Shown here: in pieces, positions 18,368 to 26,617 of the stretch
Position numbering within the stretch: the first letter of the stretch is position 1
How the letters are laid out: every line of letters begins with the position of its first letter
NCBI RefSeq assembly: GCF_900129745.1
Contig: NZ_FQWS01000003.1
Location: 1-64,000, forward strand
Direction of reading: 5' to 3'
DNA from: Winogradskyella jejuensis
Lineage (GTDB): Bacteria; Bacteroidota; Bacteroidia; Flavobacteriales; Flavobacteriaceae
Length of the DNA: 64,000 nt
Translations under genes and position numbers: made by a program
Notes under the pieces: model-generated
What the model saw: only the letters and a program-made list of their open reading frames with translations
The model's database searches: none
What the model was told of the DNA's origin: nothing

Positions 18368-18754
18368 TTAAACAAACTTCCCCAATTCCAACTCATTAAT
18401 CCCACCATGAGAGGCATGAGCAACAGCAACACCATTTCTAATAACTAACAATTGTGGCGACTGGTGTAAGACTTGAAATTTATAACCCGTTTCGTTAGAG
18501 ACTTCTCGGTAATTTAATAAATCCAAATAGTACAAATCGGCGTTTAAATCTAAATCGTATATAGACACAAACTGATTCATCACCATTCTACTAATACCAC
18601 AACGCGTAGAGTGCTTAAAAATCAATTGGGTTTTACCCAAGGAGCGCTTTTCTATTTCATCTAATTGACTAACCGTAGTTAAGGCTTGCCAGGGCAAGGC
18701 TTTCTCTTCCTTAGACTCAGATGAAGAGTTAAATAATTTATTAAATAGTCCCAT
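18368..18754 (-). CDS. ytxJ: Bacilliredoxin-like YtxJ family protein
   Basis: 128 residues. A thioredoxin-like monothiol protein with 'LIFKHSTRCGISRMVMNQF', the YtxJ form of the active site (Cys in 'TRCGIS'), and cis-Pro region 'VLHQSPQLLVIRNG'. Members reverse S-bacillithiolation. Its presence suggests that the organism makes bacillithiol, though no bsh gene is in the window. Divergent from clpB. Confidence 0.9.
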   Translation of the reverse strand: MGLFNKLFNSSSESKEEKALPWQALTTVSQLDEIEKRSLGKTQLIFKHSTRCGISRMVMNQFVSIYDLDLNADLYYLDLLNYREVSNETGYKFQVLHQSPQLLVIRNGVAVAHASHGGINELELGKFV

Positions 18755-18806
18755 ATATGTTTTTCTTTTTCAATTGAGTCGAAAAATAAATCTCGACTTA
18801 CAAACA

Positions 18807-18849
18807 GACAAAAAGTCATTGTAAATCAAGGGTTTTAAGACATTTTGTC
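18807..18849. promoter_or_regulatory. Inverted repeat in the clpB-ytxJ intergenic region
   Basis: GACAAAAAGTC (18807-18817) and GACATTTTGTC (18839-18849) are complementary at 10 of 11 positions around a 21-base spacer. It lies 86-128 bases before clpB. It is not the CIRCE element. A regulator-binding site for the stress chaperone gene is possible but not shown. Confidence 0.35.
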
Positions 18850-18934
18850 GTTTTTAATGTGTTGGTAAGATAATTGAAATATACCTAACAGAAAAAGAAA
18901 AACGTCGACAACAATTGACATAAAAAATATAACT

Positions 18935-21541
18935 ATGAATTTTAATAATTATACCATTAAATCTCAAGAGGCTATACAACAAGCGCAACAAATTGCGCAG
19001 AGTTATGGTCATCAGCAGATAGAAAATGAGCACATTTTTAAAGGCATTCTCAATGTCGATGAGAATGTATTGCCATTTCTATTAAAGAAACTAAACGTTA
19101 ATGTTGGGTTGCTAGAACAAATTCTTGATAAAGACTTAGAAAGCTACCCTAAAGTTAGTGGAACAGATATCATGCTTTCTAGAGAAGCAGGAAAAACAGT
19201 CAACGAAGCATCAATCATCGCTAAAAAAATGAATGATGATTTTGTGTCTGTAGAGCATTTAGTCTTGGCCATTTTTAAATCTAAAAGTAAAATAGCTCAG
19301 GTTCTTAAAGACCAAGGCGTTTCTGAAAAGGCGTTAAATTCAGCTATCGAAGAATTGCGTAAAGGCGATAGAGTTACCTCTCAAAGTCAAGAAGAGACTT
19401 ACAATTCTTTAAATAAGTACGCGAAGAACCTCAACCAATTAGCTCAAGACGGAAAGTTGGACCCCGTTATTGGTCGTGATGAAGAGATTAGACGAATACT
19501 ACAAATTTTATCGAGACGTACAAAAAACAATCCAATTTTGGTTGGTGAGCCTGGCACAGGTAAAACCGCTATCGCAGAAGGTTTAGCACACCGAATTATT
19601 GATGGTGATGTACCAGAAAATTTAAAGGATAAGCAAATATTTGCCTTAGATATGGGTGCTTTAATTGCTGGCGCAAAATATAAAGGTGAATTTGAAGAGC
19701 GTCTGAAGGCAGTTATAAAAGAAGTTACTACAAGTGATGGTGATATCGTTTTATTTATTGACGAAATCCATACGCTCGTTGGTGCTGGTGGCGGACAAGG
19801 CGCTATGGATGCAGCAAACATTCTAAAACCTGCTTTGGCTCGTGGAGAACTACGTGCCATTGGTGCAACCACATTAGATGAATACCAAAAATATTTCGAG
19901 CAAGATAAAGCCCTGGAGCGTCGTTTTCAGAAAGTACAGGTAAATGAGCCAGATACCGAGAGCGCAATTTCTATTCTAAGAGGTATCAAAGAAAAATACG
20001 AGACGCATCACAAAGTGCGTATTAAAGACGAAGCAATTATTGGCGCAGTGGAATTATCTAATCGTTATATAACCAATAGGTTCTTACCAGATAAGGCTAT
20101 TGACCTAATGGACGAAGCAGCCTCTAAATTACGCATGGAAATCAACTCTAAACCAGAAGAACTTGATGTTTTGGATCGTAAAATCATGCAGCTTGAAATT
20201 GAGCATGAAGCGATTAAGCGTGAAAAGGATGAAAGTAAATTGAAATCTTTAAAAGCTGAATTGGCAAATCTTAAAGAAGAACGCAACGAACTTAACGCCA
20301 AATGGAAAAACGAAAAAGAGGTTGTAGAAAATGTTCAGAATATAAAACAAGATATTGAGAATTATAAGCTTGAGGCTGAGCGTGCTGAGCGTGACGGCGA
20401 TTATGGTAAAGTTGCTGAAATCCGTTACGGGAAAATTAAAGAGGCTACGGAGCAGCTTGAAGAATTTCAGAAGCAACTCGCCGCACAGCAAGAAACAGCT
20501 TTGATTAAAGAGGAAGTCACTTACGAAGATATTGCAGATGTTGTAGCAAAATGGACAGGTATTCCTGTGACTAAAATGATACAAAGTGAGCGCGAAAAAC
20601 TCTTAAAATTAGAAGACCAATTGCATAAACGTGTTGTCGGTCAAGAGGAAGCTATTGAAGCCGTCAGTGATGCGGTAAGACGCTCACGTGCAGGATTGCA
20701 AAATCCACAAAAACCAATTGGTACTTTCCTCTTTTTAGGAACAACCGGTGTTGGTAAAACAGAATTAGCAAAAGCGTTAGCAGAGTATCTGTTTGATGAC
20801 GAAAATGCTATGACACGAATAGACATGAGCGAATATCAAGAACGCCATGCAGTAAGTCGATTGGTTGGAGCGCCTCCAGGCTATGTGGGTTACGATGAAG
20901 GTGGACAATTAACTGAAGCTGTTCGTAGAAAACCTTATTCTGTAGTCTTATTAGATGAGATTGAAAAGGCGCACCCAGATACCTTTAATATTTTGTTGCA
21001 AGTTTTAGACGAAGGTCGCCTAACGGATAACAAAGGACGTGTGGCAGATTTTAAAAACACGATTATTATTATGACCTCAAACATGGGAAGTCATATTATT
21101 CAAGAGCGCTTTAATGCTACAGAAGATATTCCATCAGCGATGGAAGCCGCAAAGGTTGATGTACTTGGTTTACTAAAACAGACGGTAAGACCTGAGTTTT
21201 TAAACCGTATTGATGATACTATAATGTTTACGCCTTTATCTAAAGAAAACATCATTAGTATTGTTGACTTACAATTAAAATCGGTAACCAAAATGATTGC
21301 CCAACAAGGCATTACGTTTGATGCGACGCAAGAAGCAAAGACCTATCTAGCCAATAAAGGGTACAATCCAGAATACGGTGCTAGACCTGTAAAACGAGTC
21401 ATTCAGAAAGAAGTCTTAAATCTATTGAGTAAAGAAATCCTAGCTGGCAAGGTAAGTACAAACAGTATTATCCTTTTAGATGAATTTGATGGTCAGTTAG
21501 TCTTCCGAAATCAAGGGGATTTGGTAATTGAAGAAATTTAA
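18935..21541 (+). CDS. clpB: ATP-dependent chaperone ClpB
   Basis: 868-residue disaggregase working with DnaK. The N-terminal repeat domain spans ~1-150. NBD1 has Walker A 'GEPGTGKT' (~204-211) and Walker B 'VLFIDEIHTLVGAG'. A coiled-coil middle domain spans ~400-530 ('LEIEHEAIKREKDESKLKSL'). NBD2 has 'GTTGVGKT' (~604-611) and 'VVLLDEIEKAHPD'. The C-terminal small domain includes 'GYNPEYGARPVKRVIQKEV'. The length is normal and the gene stands alone with a two-hairpin terminator region. Confidence 0.97.
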   Translation: MNFNNYTIKSQEAIQQAQQIAQSYGHQQIENEHIFKGILNVDENVLPFLLKKLNVNVGLLEQILDKDLESYPKVSGTDIMLSREAGKTVNEASIIAKKMNDDFVSVEHLVLAIFKSKSKIAQVLKDQGVSEKALNSAIEELRKGDRVTSQSQEETYNSLNKYAKNLNQLAQDGKLDPVIGRDEEIRRILQILSRRTKNNPILVGEPGTGKTAIAEGLAHRIIDGDVPENLKDKQIFALDMGALIAGAKYKGEFEERLKAVIKEVTTSDGDIVLFIDEIHTLVGAGGGQGAMDAANILKPALARGELRAIGATTLDEYQKYFEQDKALERRFQKVQVNEPDTESAISILRGIKEKYETHHKVRIKDEAIIGAVELSNRYITNRFLPDKAIDLMDEAASKLRMEINSKPEELDVLDRKIMQLEIEHEAIKREKDESKLKSLKAELANLKEERNELNAKWKNEKEVVENVQNIKQDIENYKLEAERAERDGDYGKVAEIRYGKIKEATEQLEEFQKQLAAQQETALIKEEVTYEDIADVVAKWTGIPVTKMIQSEREKLLKLEDQLHKRVVGQEEAIEAVSDAVRRSRAGLQNPQKPIGTFLFLGTTGVGKTELAKALAEYLFDDENAMTRIDMSEYQERHAVSRLVGAPPGYVGYDEGGQLTEAVRRKPYSVVLLDEIEKAHPDTFNILLQVLDEGRLTDNKGRVADFKNTIIIMTSNMGSHIIQERFNATEDIPSAMEAAKVDVLGLLKQTVRPEFLNRIDDTIMFTPLSKENIISIVDLQLKSVTKMIAQQGITFDATQEAKTYLANKGYNPEYGARPVKRVIQKEVLNLLSKEILAGKVSTNSIILLDEFDGQLVFRNQGDLVIEEI

Positions 21542-21560
21542 ATTCTAGTGTAACAAAATA

Positions 21561-21605
21561 GCCGCTAAACAGTCTTTATATTGATTGGTTGGTCTGCTTA
21601 GCGGC
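21561..21605 (+). terminator. First hairpin after clpB
   Basis: GCCGCTAAACAG (21561-21572) and CTGCTTAGCGGC (21594-21605) pair with one mismatch around a 21-base loop, 20 bases after the clpB stop. There is no T run directly behind it, so it may protect the 3' end rather than terminate. Confidence 0.5.
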
Positions 21606-21615
21606 AGGCAATTTA

Positions 21616-21670
21616 AGGCAACGCAAAATACGTTTGAGACGTCCAAACAAAGTAGCGTTGCCTTTTTATT
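21616..21670 (+). terminator. Terminator after clpB
   Basis: AGGCAACGC (21616-21624) and GCGTTGCCT (21655-21663) form a perfect 9-bp stem followed by TTTTATTTTA. The 30-base loop contains a minor ACGT-ACGT hairpin. Confidence 0.65.
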
Positions 21671-21745
21671 TTAGAATACTCCGCATAATTTGTAACAAGT
21701 TGAATCTAATTGTTACATATCAACAAAACAAATTTACTACACGCT

Positions 21746-22615
21746 ATGAAATTTTTTAAAGCTTTTTGCTCTACGCTATTACTTACGTTTTTATCTATTT
21801 TCACTTCAAATGCGCAACAACTAGAAAATTCTACCTTATGGAAAATCTCTGGAAATGGACTTGAAAGCCCATCATATCTCTTCGGCACAATTCATATTAC
21901 ATGTGATGCCACTCTAGAGTCTGATGTAAAAAAAGCATTAGATGAAACTTCACAAATTGTTCTTGAACTAGATATGGACGAAGGAGATTTACAGTCTAAA
22001 ATGCTACAAAGTGTCTATATGAAAGATGGACAAACACTAAAAGACTTAGTTTCTGAAGAAGATTACAAAGCTATTGACGCTATGTTACAAAAGCATATGG
22101 GCGTATCGGTGACTATGATGCAAACTATGAAGCCTTTTTTTCTTACAGCTGCTTTATATCCTAAGCTAATGGATTGCCCGATGATGTCCTTTGAGGAAGA
22201 ACTCATGAAAGTTGCCAAAGCGCAAGGCGAAGAGATTAAAGGTTTAGAGACTGTTGAAGACCAACTTTATATTTTTGATGAAATCCCATATGAAGAACAA
22301 GCTAAAGACTTGGTACGTTCTGCTAAAGATGATTTGGCTTATGACAAAAGTATGTTCGCCAAAATGATGAAAGTATACAAAGAAGAAAACATAACCGCAA
22401 TGGTTGATATGATGAATGATGAAAACTATGGTTCGGTTTCAAAATATCAAGACAAACTTTTAGATGACCGTAATAAAAATTGGATTCCAAAAATTGGTGA
22501 GTATGCTAAAGAAAAACCAACATTTTTTGGTGTTGGTGCAGGGCATTTAGCAGGAAAAAACGGAGTAATTAATTTATTACGGAAAGCAGGTTATACAGTT
22601 GAGGCAGTAGAATAA
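21746..22615 (+). CDS. TraB/GumN family protein
   Basis: 289 residues with a signal peptide (~1-23, 'LSIFTSNAQQ'). Family motifs: 'LWKISGNGLESPSYLFGTIH' with the GTxH, the central 'ELDMDE', and the C-terminal 'FFGVGAGHLAGKNGVINLL'. GumN/TraB (Tiki-like) proteins are related to metalloproteases and keep the GTIH and GAGHL histidines, but bacterial functions are not settled. It is probably periplasmic. The ATG at 21746 is preferred over a TTG at 21710 because it starts a good signal peptide. Confidence 0.92.
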   Translation: MKFFKAFCSTLLLTFLSIFTSNAQQLENSTLWKISGNGLESPSYLFGTIHITCDATLESDVKKALDETSQIVLELDMDEGDLQSKMLQSVYMKDGQTLKDLVSEEDYKAIDAMLQKHMGVSVTMMQTMKPFFLTAALYPKLMDCPMMSFEEELMKVAKAQGEEIKGLETVEDQLYIFDEIPYEEQAKDLVRSAKDDLAYDKSMFAKMMKVYKEENITAMVDMMNDENYGSVSKYQDKLLDDRNKNWIPKIGEYAKEKPTFFGVGAGHLAGKNGVINLLRKAGYTVEAVE

Positions 22616-22690
22616 AAAGATAAATTCCACATACGAAGATTAAAATCTTAGAAATATTCGACGAAATGCACTGTTAAAGCGTTTCAAAAA

Positions 22691-22721
22691 TTTCATTTTA
22701 TCGGATAAACTATTAACTTTG
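22691..22721 (+). promoter_or_regulatory. Promoter of deoC-deoD
   Basis: TTTC (22691-22694), a 19-base spacer and TAACTTTG (22714-22721). The -7 element matches TAnnTTTG exactly and the -33 element has one mismatch. It implies an ~90-base leader before deoC. Confidence 0.4.
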
Positions 22722-22817
22722 TCGAGCTAATTAATTCCATTCAACTTTAAGAGCAGGTATTTTCCTGTAGACATTTTCTCTCAATTTTTTGGGGGTTATA
22801 ATTTTTCAATCTAATCA

Positions 22818-23480
22818 ATGGAATTAAACACTTACATAGACCACACCTTATTGAAGCCTACGGCTAACGAACGTGAAATCATAAAACTTTGTAATGAAGC
22901 CATAACCTACAACTTCTATTCAGTATGCGTTAATAGCAGCTATGTGGCTATAGCCAAACAAGCTCTAAAAGAAACACCTGTCAATATCTGTACGGTAGTC
23001 GGTTTTCCACTAGGAGCATCATCAACTCCAGCGAAAGTCTATGAAGCGAGACAAGCTATCAAAGATGGCGCCACAGAGATAGATATGGTTATAAATCTTG
23101 GCTACTTAAAAAGTAGAAACTATGTTGCTGTTTTAAAAGATATTAGTGAAGTAAAAAATGCCATCGGAAATATCCCATTAAAAGTCATCCTTGAGATAAG
23201 TGAACTTTCTAAAAACGAAATTGTAAAAGCGTGTGAAATATGCTTAGATGCCAATGCAGATTTTGTAAAAACATCTACTGGTTTCTCTAAAAGTGGCGCG
23301 ACACTTACGGCTGTAAAAATCATAAAAAAGACATTAAAAGGTAAGGCACAAATAAAAGCATCTGGCGGAATTAGAGACCGAGAAACAGCTCTTAAATATA
23401 TCGAAGCTGGCGTAGACCGTATTGGCGCTTCTGCTGGTGTTGCTATGATGAGTGGCCAAGTTTCTTCTTCTACTTACTAA
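22818..23480 (+). CDS. deoC: Deoxyribose-phosphate aldolase
   Basis: 220 residues. Cleaves 2-deoxyribose 5-phosphate to glyceraldehyde 3-phosphate and acetaldehyde. The TIM-barrel motifs are present: 'YIDHTLLKPTA', 'VVGFPLGAS', 'EIDMVINLG', the Schiff-base Lys in 'ADFVKTSTGFS' (~150), and 'IKASGGIRDRETALKYIEAG'. 30 bases before deoD, giving a nucleoside-salvage pair. Confidence 0.96.
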   Translation: MELNTYIDHTLLKPTANEREIIKLCNEAITYNFYSVCVNSSYVAIAKQALKETPVNICTVVGFPLGASSTPAKVYEARQAIKDGATEIDMVINLGYLKSRNYVAVLKDISEVKNAIGNIPLKVILEISELSKNEIVKACEICLDANADFVKTSTGFSKSGATLTAVKIIKKTLKGKAQIKASGGIRDRETALKYIEAGVDRIGASAGVAMMSGQVSSSTY

Positions 23481-23510
23481 GTATTTCAATTCTTTGTTTA
23501 ACTTTATCCT

Positions 23511-24209
23511 ATGAGTGTACACATCGGTGCCCAAAAGGGTGATATCGCAGAAACTATTTTACTACCAGGAGACCCATTAAGAGCTAAATGGATAGCTGAA
23601 ACTTTTTTTGAAAATCCTGTATGCTTCAACGAAGTTAGAGGCATGTATGGCTATACAGGAACTTATAATGGAAAGCGCGTTTCTACGATGGGAACTGGAA
23701 TGGGAGTACCAAGTATTTCTATCTATGCCAATGAATTAATTACTGAGTTTGGTGTGAAAAACCTAATACGTGTAGGTAGCGCTGGTTCTTATCAGAAAGA
23801 TGTAAAACTGAGAGACGTTGTTTTAGCCATGGCTGCATCTTCTACTTCTGGAGTAAATGAATTACGTTTTGGTGGTGCTGATTATGCCCCAACGGCAGAT
23901 TTTGGCTTATTTATAAAAGCTGTTGAAGCTGCAAAAAACAAAAATATTCCCATTAAAGCTGGTAATGTACTATCATCGGATGAGTTCTACGAAGATGATA
24001 TTGAGTCCTACAAAAAATGGTCGAAATTTGGTGTACTTTGTGTTGAAATGGAAGCCGCAGGACTTTATACTGTTGCTGCCAAACATAATGTAAATGCTCT
24101 AGCGATTCTTACCATTTCAGATTCTTTAGTTTCTGGAGAACGAACTACAAGCAAGGAGCGAGAAACGACCTTTAAGCAAATGATTGAAATTGCTTTAGAA
24201 CTCGCTTAA
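23511..24209 (+). CDS. deoD: Purine-nucleoside phosphorylase
   Basis: 232 residues of the hexameric, DeoD-type phosphorylase. It opens '[20 protein letters not shown]' with '[10 protein letters not shown]'. '[20 protein letters not shown]' carries the phosphate-binding loop, and '[13 protein letters not shown]' the substrate-binding MEA. '[10 protein letters not shown]' contains the catalytic Asp. Produces ribose or deoxyribose 1-phosphate, which feeds DeoC after isomerisation. No deoB is next to it. Confidence 0.96.
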   Translation: MSVHIGAQKGDIAETILLPGDPLRAKWIAETFFENPVCFNEVRGMYGYTGTYNGKRVSTMGTGMGVPSISIYANELITEFGVKNLIRVGSAGSYQKDVKLRDVVLAMAASSTSGVNELRFGGADYAPTADFGLFIKAVEAAKNKNIPIKAGNVLSSDEFYEDDIESYKKWSKFGVLCVEMEAAGLYTVAAKHNVNALAILTISDSLVSGERTTSKERETTFKQMIEIALELA

Positions 24210-24288
24210 GTCTCGTTTTTAACAAAGCTTTTAATTCCACATAAAATTTCTAAACTATATTTGAAGGAATCTTTCATTCAATATAACC

Positions 24289-25176
24289 ATGAAATCAATC
24301 TTTACTTCTCTATTATTACTATTCACATTTATAAGCTTTAGCCAAGATTTATCAGATAAAGCTCAGATAGAAGTTACCTTAAATAACTACATAGACGGCT
24401 TTTACCAAGGTGACACCCTTAAATTAAAAGCTGCTCTAAAACCAAGACTATACAAGTTTGGGTACTTAAAGGACAAAGAAACTGGAGACTACAACTATTA
24501 CCAAGAGTTGCCTTATAATAAGGCTTTAGCTTTAGCACAACGCATAAAAGAACAAGGTATGACGCGTACCGAAACAGAAATGCGCGGTGTTAAAGTTTTA
24601 GAAATCGCTAATCATATTGCAGCTGCTAGAGTCACTGGAGCTTGGGGCATAGATTATATATTATTGTCTAAAGATGATGGTAAGTGGATGATTGAACAAG
24701 TAATTTGGGAAGGTCCGTATTTAAAAGAATATAAAGAAGATACTGCAACCACCTATTACCTTATCCGTCATTCGGAAAAAGACCGCTCTGATAAAACTAA
24801 CCGAAATCCTCATTTAACAGAAAAAGGTTTAAAACGTGCTGAAAATTGGGCTACTGTCCTTAAAGATGTAAAGTTTGATGCTGTATATTCTACAGACTAT
24901 AATCGCACTAAAGAAACCGCATTACCAACTGCAAAGTCTCTTGGTTTAGAATTACAATTTTATGACCCACGCAATATAGACATGAAACAATTTATGAAAG
25001 ATACTAAAGGAAAAAAAGTATTAATAGTTGGTCATAGCAATACTACACCCATGTTTGCAAATGGTTTATTAGGCGATAAAAAATACGATATGATGGCTGA
25101 TGATAATAATGGCGGTCTATACATAGTTACCGTTACCAGCGGAGACAAATCATCAATGCTTTTACAAGTCGATTAA
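24289..25176 (+). CDS. Secreted NTF2-like / histidine phosphatase fusion protein
   Basis: 295 residues with a signal peptide (~1-19, 'FTFISFSQ'). An NTF2/lumazine-binding-2-like domain spans ~22-150 ('IEVTLNNYIDGFYQGDT', 'DGKWMIEQVIWEGPY'). A histidine phosphatase domain follows (~155-295). Its first motif is 'YLIRHSEKDRS', so the usual RHG is RHS, but the catalytic Arg-His stays. The second catalytic histidine is in 'VLIVGHSNTTP' (~247). Substrate unknown. The 3' end overlaps the convergent lipoprotein gene by 15 bases. Confidence 0.88.
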   Translation: MKSIFTSLLLLFTFISFSQDLSDKAQIEVTLNNYIDGFYQGDTLKLKAALKPRLYKFGYLKDKETGDYNYYQELPYNKALALAQRIKEQGMTRTETEMRGVKVLEIANHIAAARVTGAWGIDYILLSKDDGKWMIEQVIWEGPYLKEYKEDTATTYYLIRHSEKDRSDKTNRNPHLTEKGLKRAENWATVLKDVKFDAVYSTDYNRTKETALPTAKSLGLELQFYDPRNIDMKQFMKDTKGKKVLIVGHSNTTPMFANGLLGDKKYDMMADDNNGGLYIVTVTSGDKSSMLLQVD

Positions 25177-25929
25177 ATCAACCTCAACATTTTCTAATTC
25201 AATTTTGGAAAGTAGTTTTAGTTGATTACTTTCTAAAGCATTTGCTAAATCTTCGAGCTTAGTTTCTGGATTTTCACTCTTGTAATTGTTATAATCTACA
25301 AAGCGCAAACCATTGACGTAACGCTCGTTAAAAGCTTCACGAAAACGCATGCCTATACCATCGTCTTCATTGTATGAATACGCTAAATAATCTGGTTTAA
25401 AAGTCGATTTATTTATCCAATAGATAAAAACATCTTCGTAATCTTCGCCACCACCTTCTTGGTTAAACGTTACTTCAATTTTGTAATAGTTATTCTCTTT
25501 GATTTGCTCCTCGCCTAGTAACTTTTTATTAACGGCTTTATCGTTTAAGCCATGAGGTAAAACAGAGAAGTAATGCACGGAGTTTACTGAAGCTGTATAT
25601 TTCACAATCATAGAGTCAGAAACTCTTACTTGTTTCATATTAGTGTAACGCCTAAAACCTTCGTTCTTTAAAATATCTAAAATAGAATCTTTGTTTTCAT
25701 CAACTTTAAAACGTGTGTAACGAAACTTTCCTTTAGTCCGTATAGCAGTATACCTATGGTCTCTAAATACAAACTTAATCGTCGAAGAATCAAACTTCCC
25801 TCCTCCAGCAACTTCAATTGATTTGTCAATTATTTCATTAGCCGTCAAAGTTTCCGTTTCAGCTTTAGAGTTTTCATTCTTACAGTTAAAAAACAATACA
25901 AGTATTAATAGAATCTGTAAATATTTCAT
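25162..25929 (-). CDS. DUF6503-like lipoprotein, function unknown
   Basis: 255 residues with a lipobox ('LVLFFNCKNEN'). The mature part opens 'NEIIDKSIEVAGGGKFDSS', close to the DUF6503/LolA-like outer-membrane lipoprotein-sorting fold, and has many β-strands ('KFVFRDHRYTAIR', 'YKIEVTFNQEG'). Family members are sometimes mislabelled as aldolases; no aldolase motif is present. The ATG at 25929 is preferred over a TTG two codons upstream. Confidence 0.75.
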   Translation of the reverse strand: MKYLQILLILVLFFNCKNENSKAETETLTANEIIDKSIEVAGGGKFDSSTIKFVFRDHRYTAIRTKGKFRYTRFKVDENKDSILDILKNEGFRRYTNMKQVRVSDSMIVKYTASVNSVHYFSVLPHGLNDKAVNKKLLGEEQIKENNYYKIEVTFNQEGGGEDYEDVFIYWINKSTFKPDYLAYSYNEDDGIGMRFREAFNERYVNGLRFVDYNNYKSENPETKLEDLANALESNQLKLLSKIELENVEVDLIDL

Positions 25930-26045
25930 TTTCAAAATTTGAATTTTGTAGTCGTAAAATTAGGGATATGATTACATAATTAAACGCAATAAACTTTTTA
26001 ATTATAACTTTTCACTTATAACTTTTAAAACTAAATTTGTCCCTA

Positions 26046-26504
26046 ATGCAACAGAAGATTAACATACTCAACAAAAAAGCAAAATTCCAGTACGAGATAC
26101 TGGATAAATATATTGCTGGAATTGTTTTAACAGGAACGGAAATAAAATCTATCCGCGCCAGTAAAGCTTCTATTGCTGAGAGTTTTTGTGAATTTAATGA
26201 GCAGGGTGAACTCTTCGTGGTTAATATGACCATTGAAGAATACGCTTTTGGGAACTACTACAATCACAAACCCAAAGCGGAGCGAAAACTATTACTCAAC
26301 AAACGCGAGCTTAAAAAATTAGAGCGCGAAGTCAACGTTAAAGGAAATGCCATTATTCCGTTACGCTTGTTTATAAATGAAAAAGGACTTGCAAAACTAG
26401 ACATCGCTCTAGCTAAAGGTAAAAAACTCTACGACAAGCGCGAGACTATAAAAGACCGTGACAACAAGCGAAATCTAGACCGTATTAAGAAAAATTTCCG
26501 ATAA
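26046..26504 (+). CDS. smpB: SsrA-binding protein SmpB
   Basis: 152 residues. Binds tmRNA to rescue stalled ribosomes. '[20 protein letters not shown]', '[18 protein letters not shown]', '[19 protein letters not shown]' and 'LARLD'-like '[18 protein letters not shown]' are all family motifs, and the basic C-terminal tail ends 'LDRIKKNFR'. The ATG at 26046 is used rather than the TTG three codons earlier. No ssrA gene was seen beside it. Confidence 0.96.
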   Translation: MQQKINILNKKAKFQYEILDKYIAGIVLTGTEIKSIRASKASIAESFCEFNEQGELFVVNMTIEEYAFGNYYNHKPKAERKLLLNKRELKKLEREVNVKGNAIIPLRLFINEKGLAKLDIALAKGKKLYDKRETIKDRDNKRNLDRIKKNFR

Positions 26505-26617
26505 CTTTAGGAAATTTCTAACGTTACCTGGAAGAGAATTCAGCTATGTTTGGTTGACCATAGGCAACTATTTTTACAAACTGTACGTCTATACTAACAA
26601 ACCACCAATTAAAAAAT

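Noticed and set aside
18755..18934. CIRCE heat-shock operator before clpB
   Set aside because: No TTAGCACTC-N9-GAGTGCTAA-like sequence is present; only the different GACAAAA repeat was found.
20249..20584. 111-codon open frame opposite clpB
   Set aside because: It lies wholly antisense to the ClpB middle domain, has a Phe/Leu-rich composition typical of reversed coiled-coil codons, and no family features.
24760..24790. RHS in place of RHG as a broken phosphatase site
   Set aside because: The catalytic Arg and His are kept and Gly is not catalytic; the second His (GHS) is also intact, so the domain is probably active.
26505..26617. tmRNA (ssrA) next to smpB
   Set aside because: The 113-base gap is too short and lacks the tRNA-Ala-like ends or an Ala-rich tag frame; it looks like the promoter region of the DUF5686 gene.
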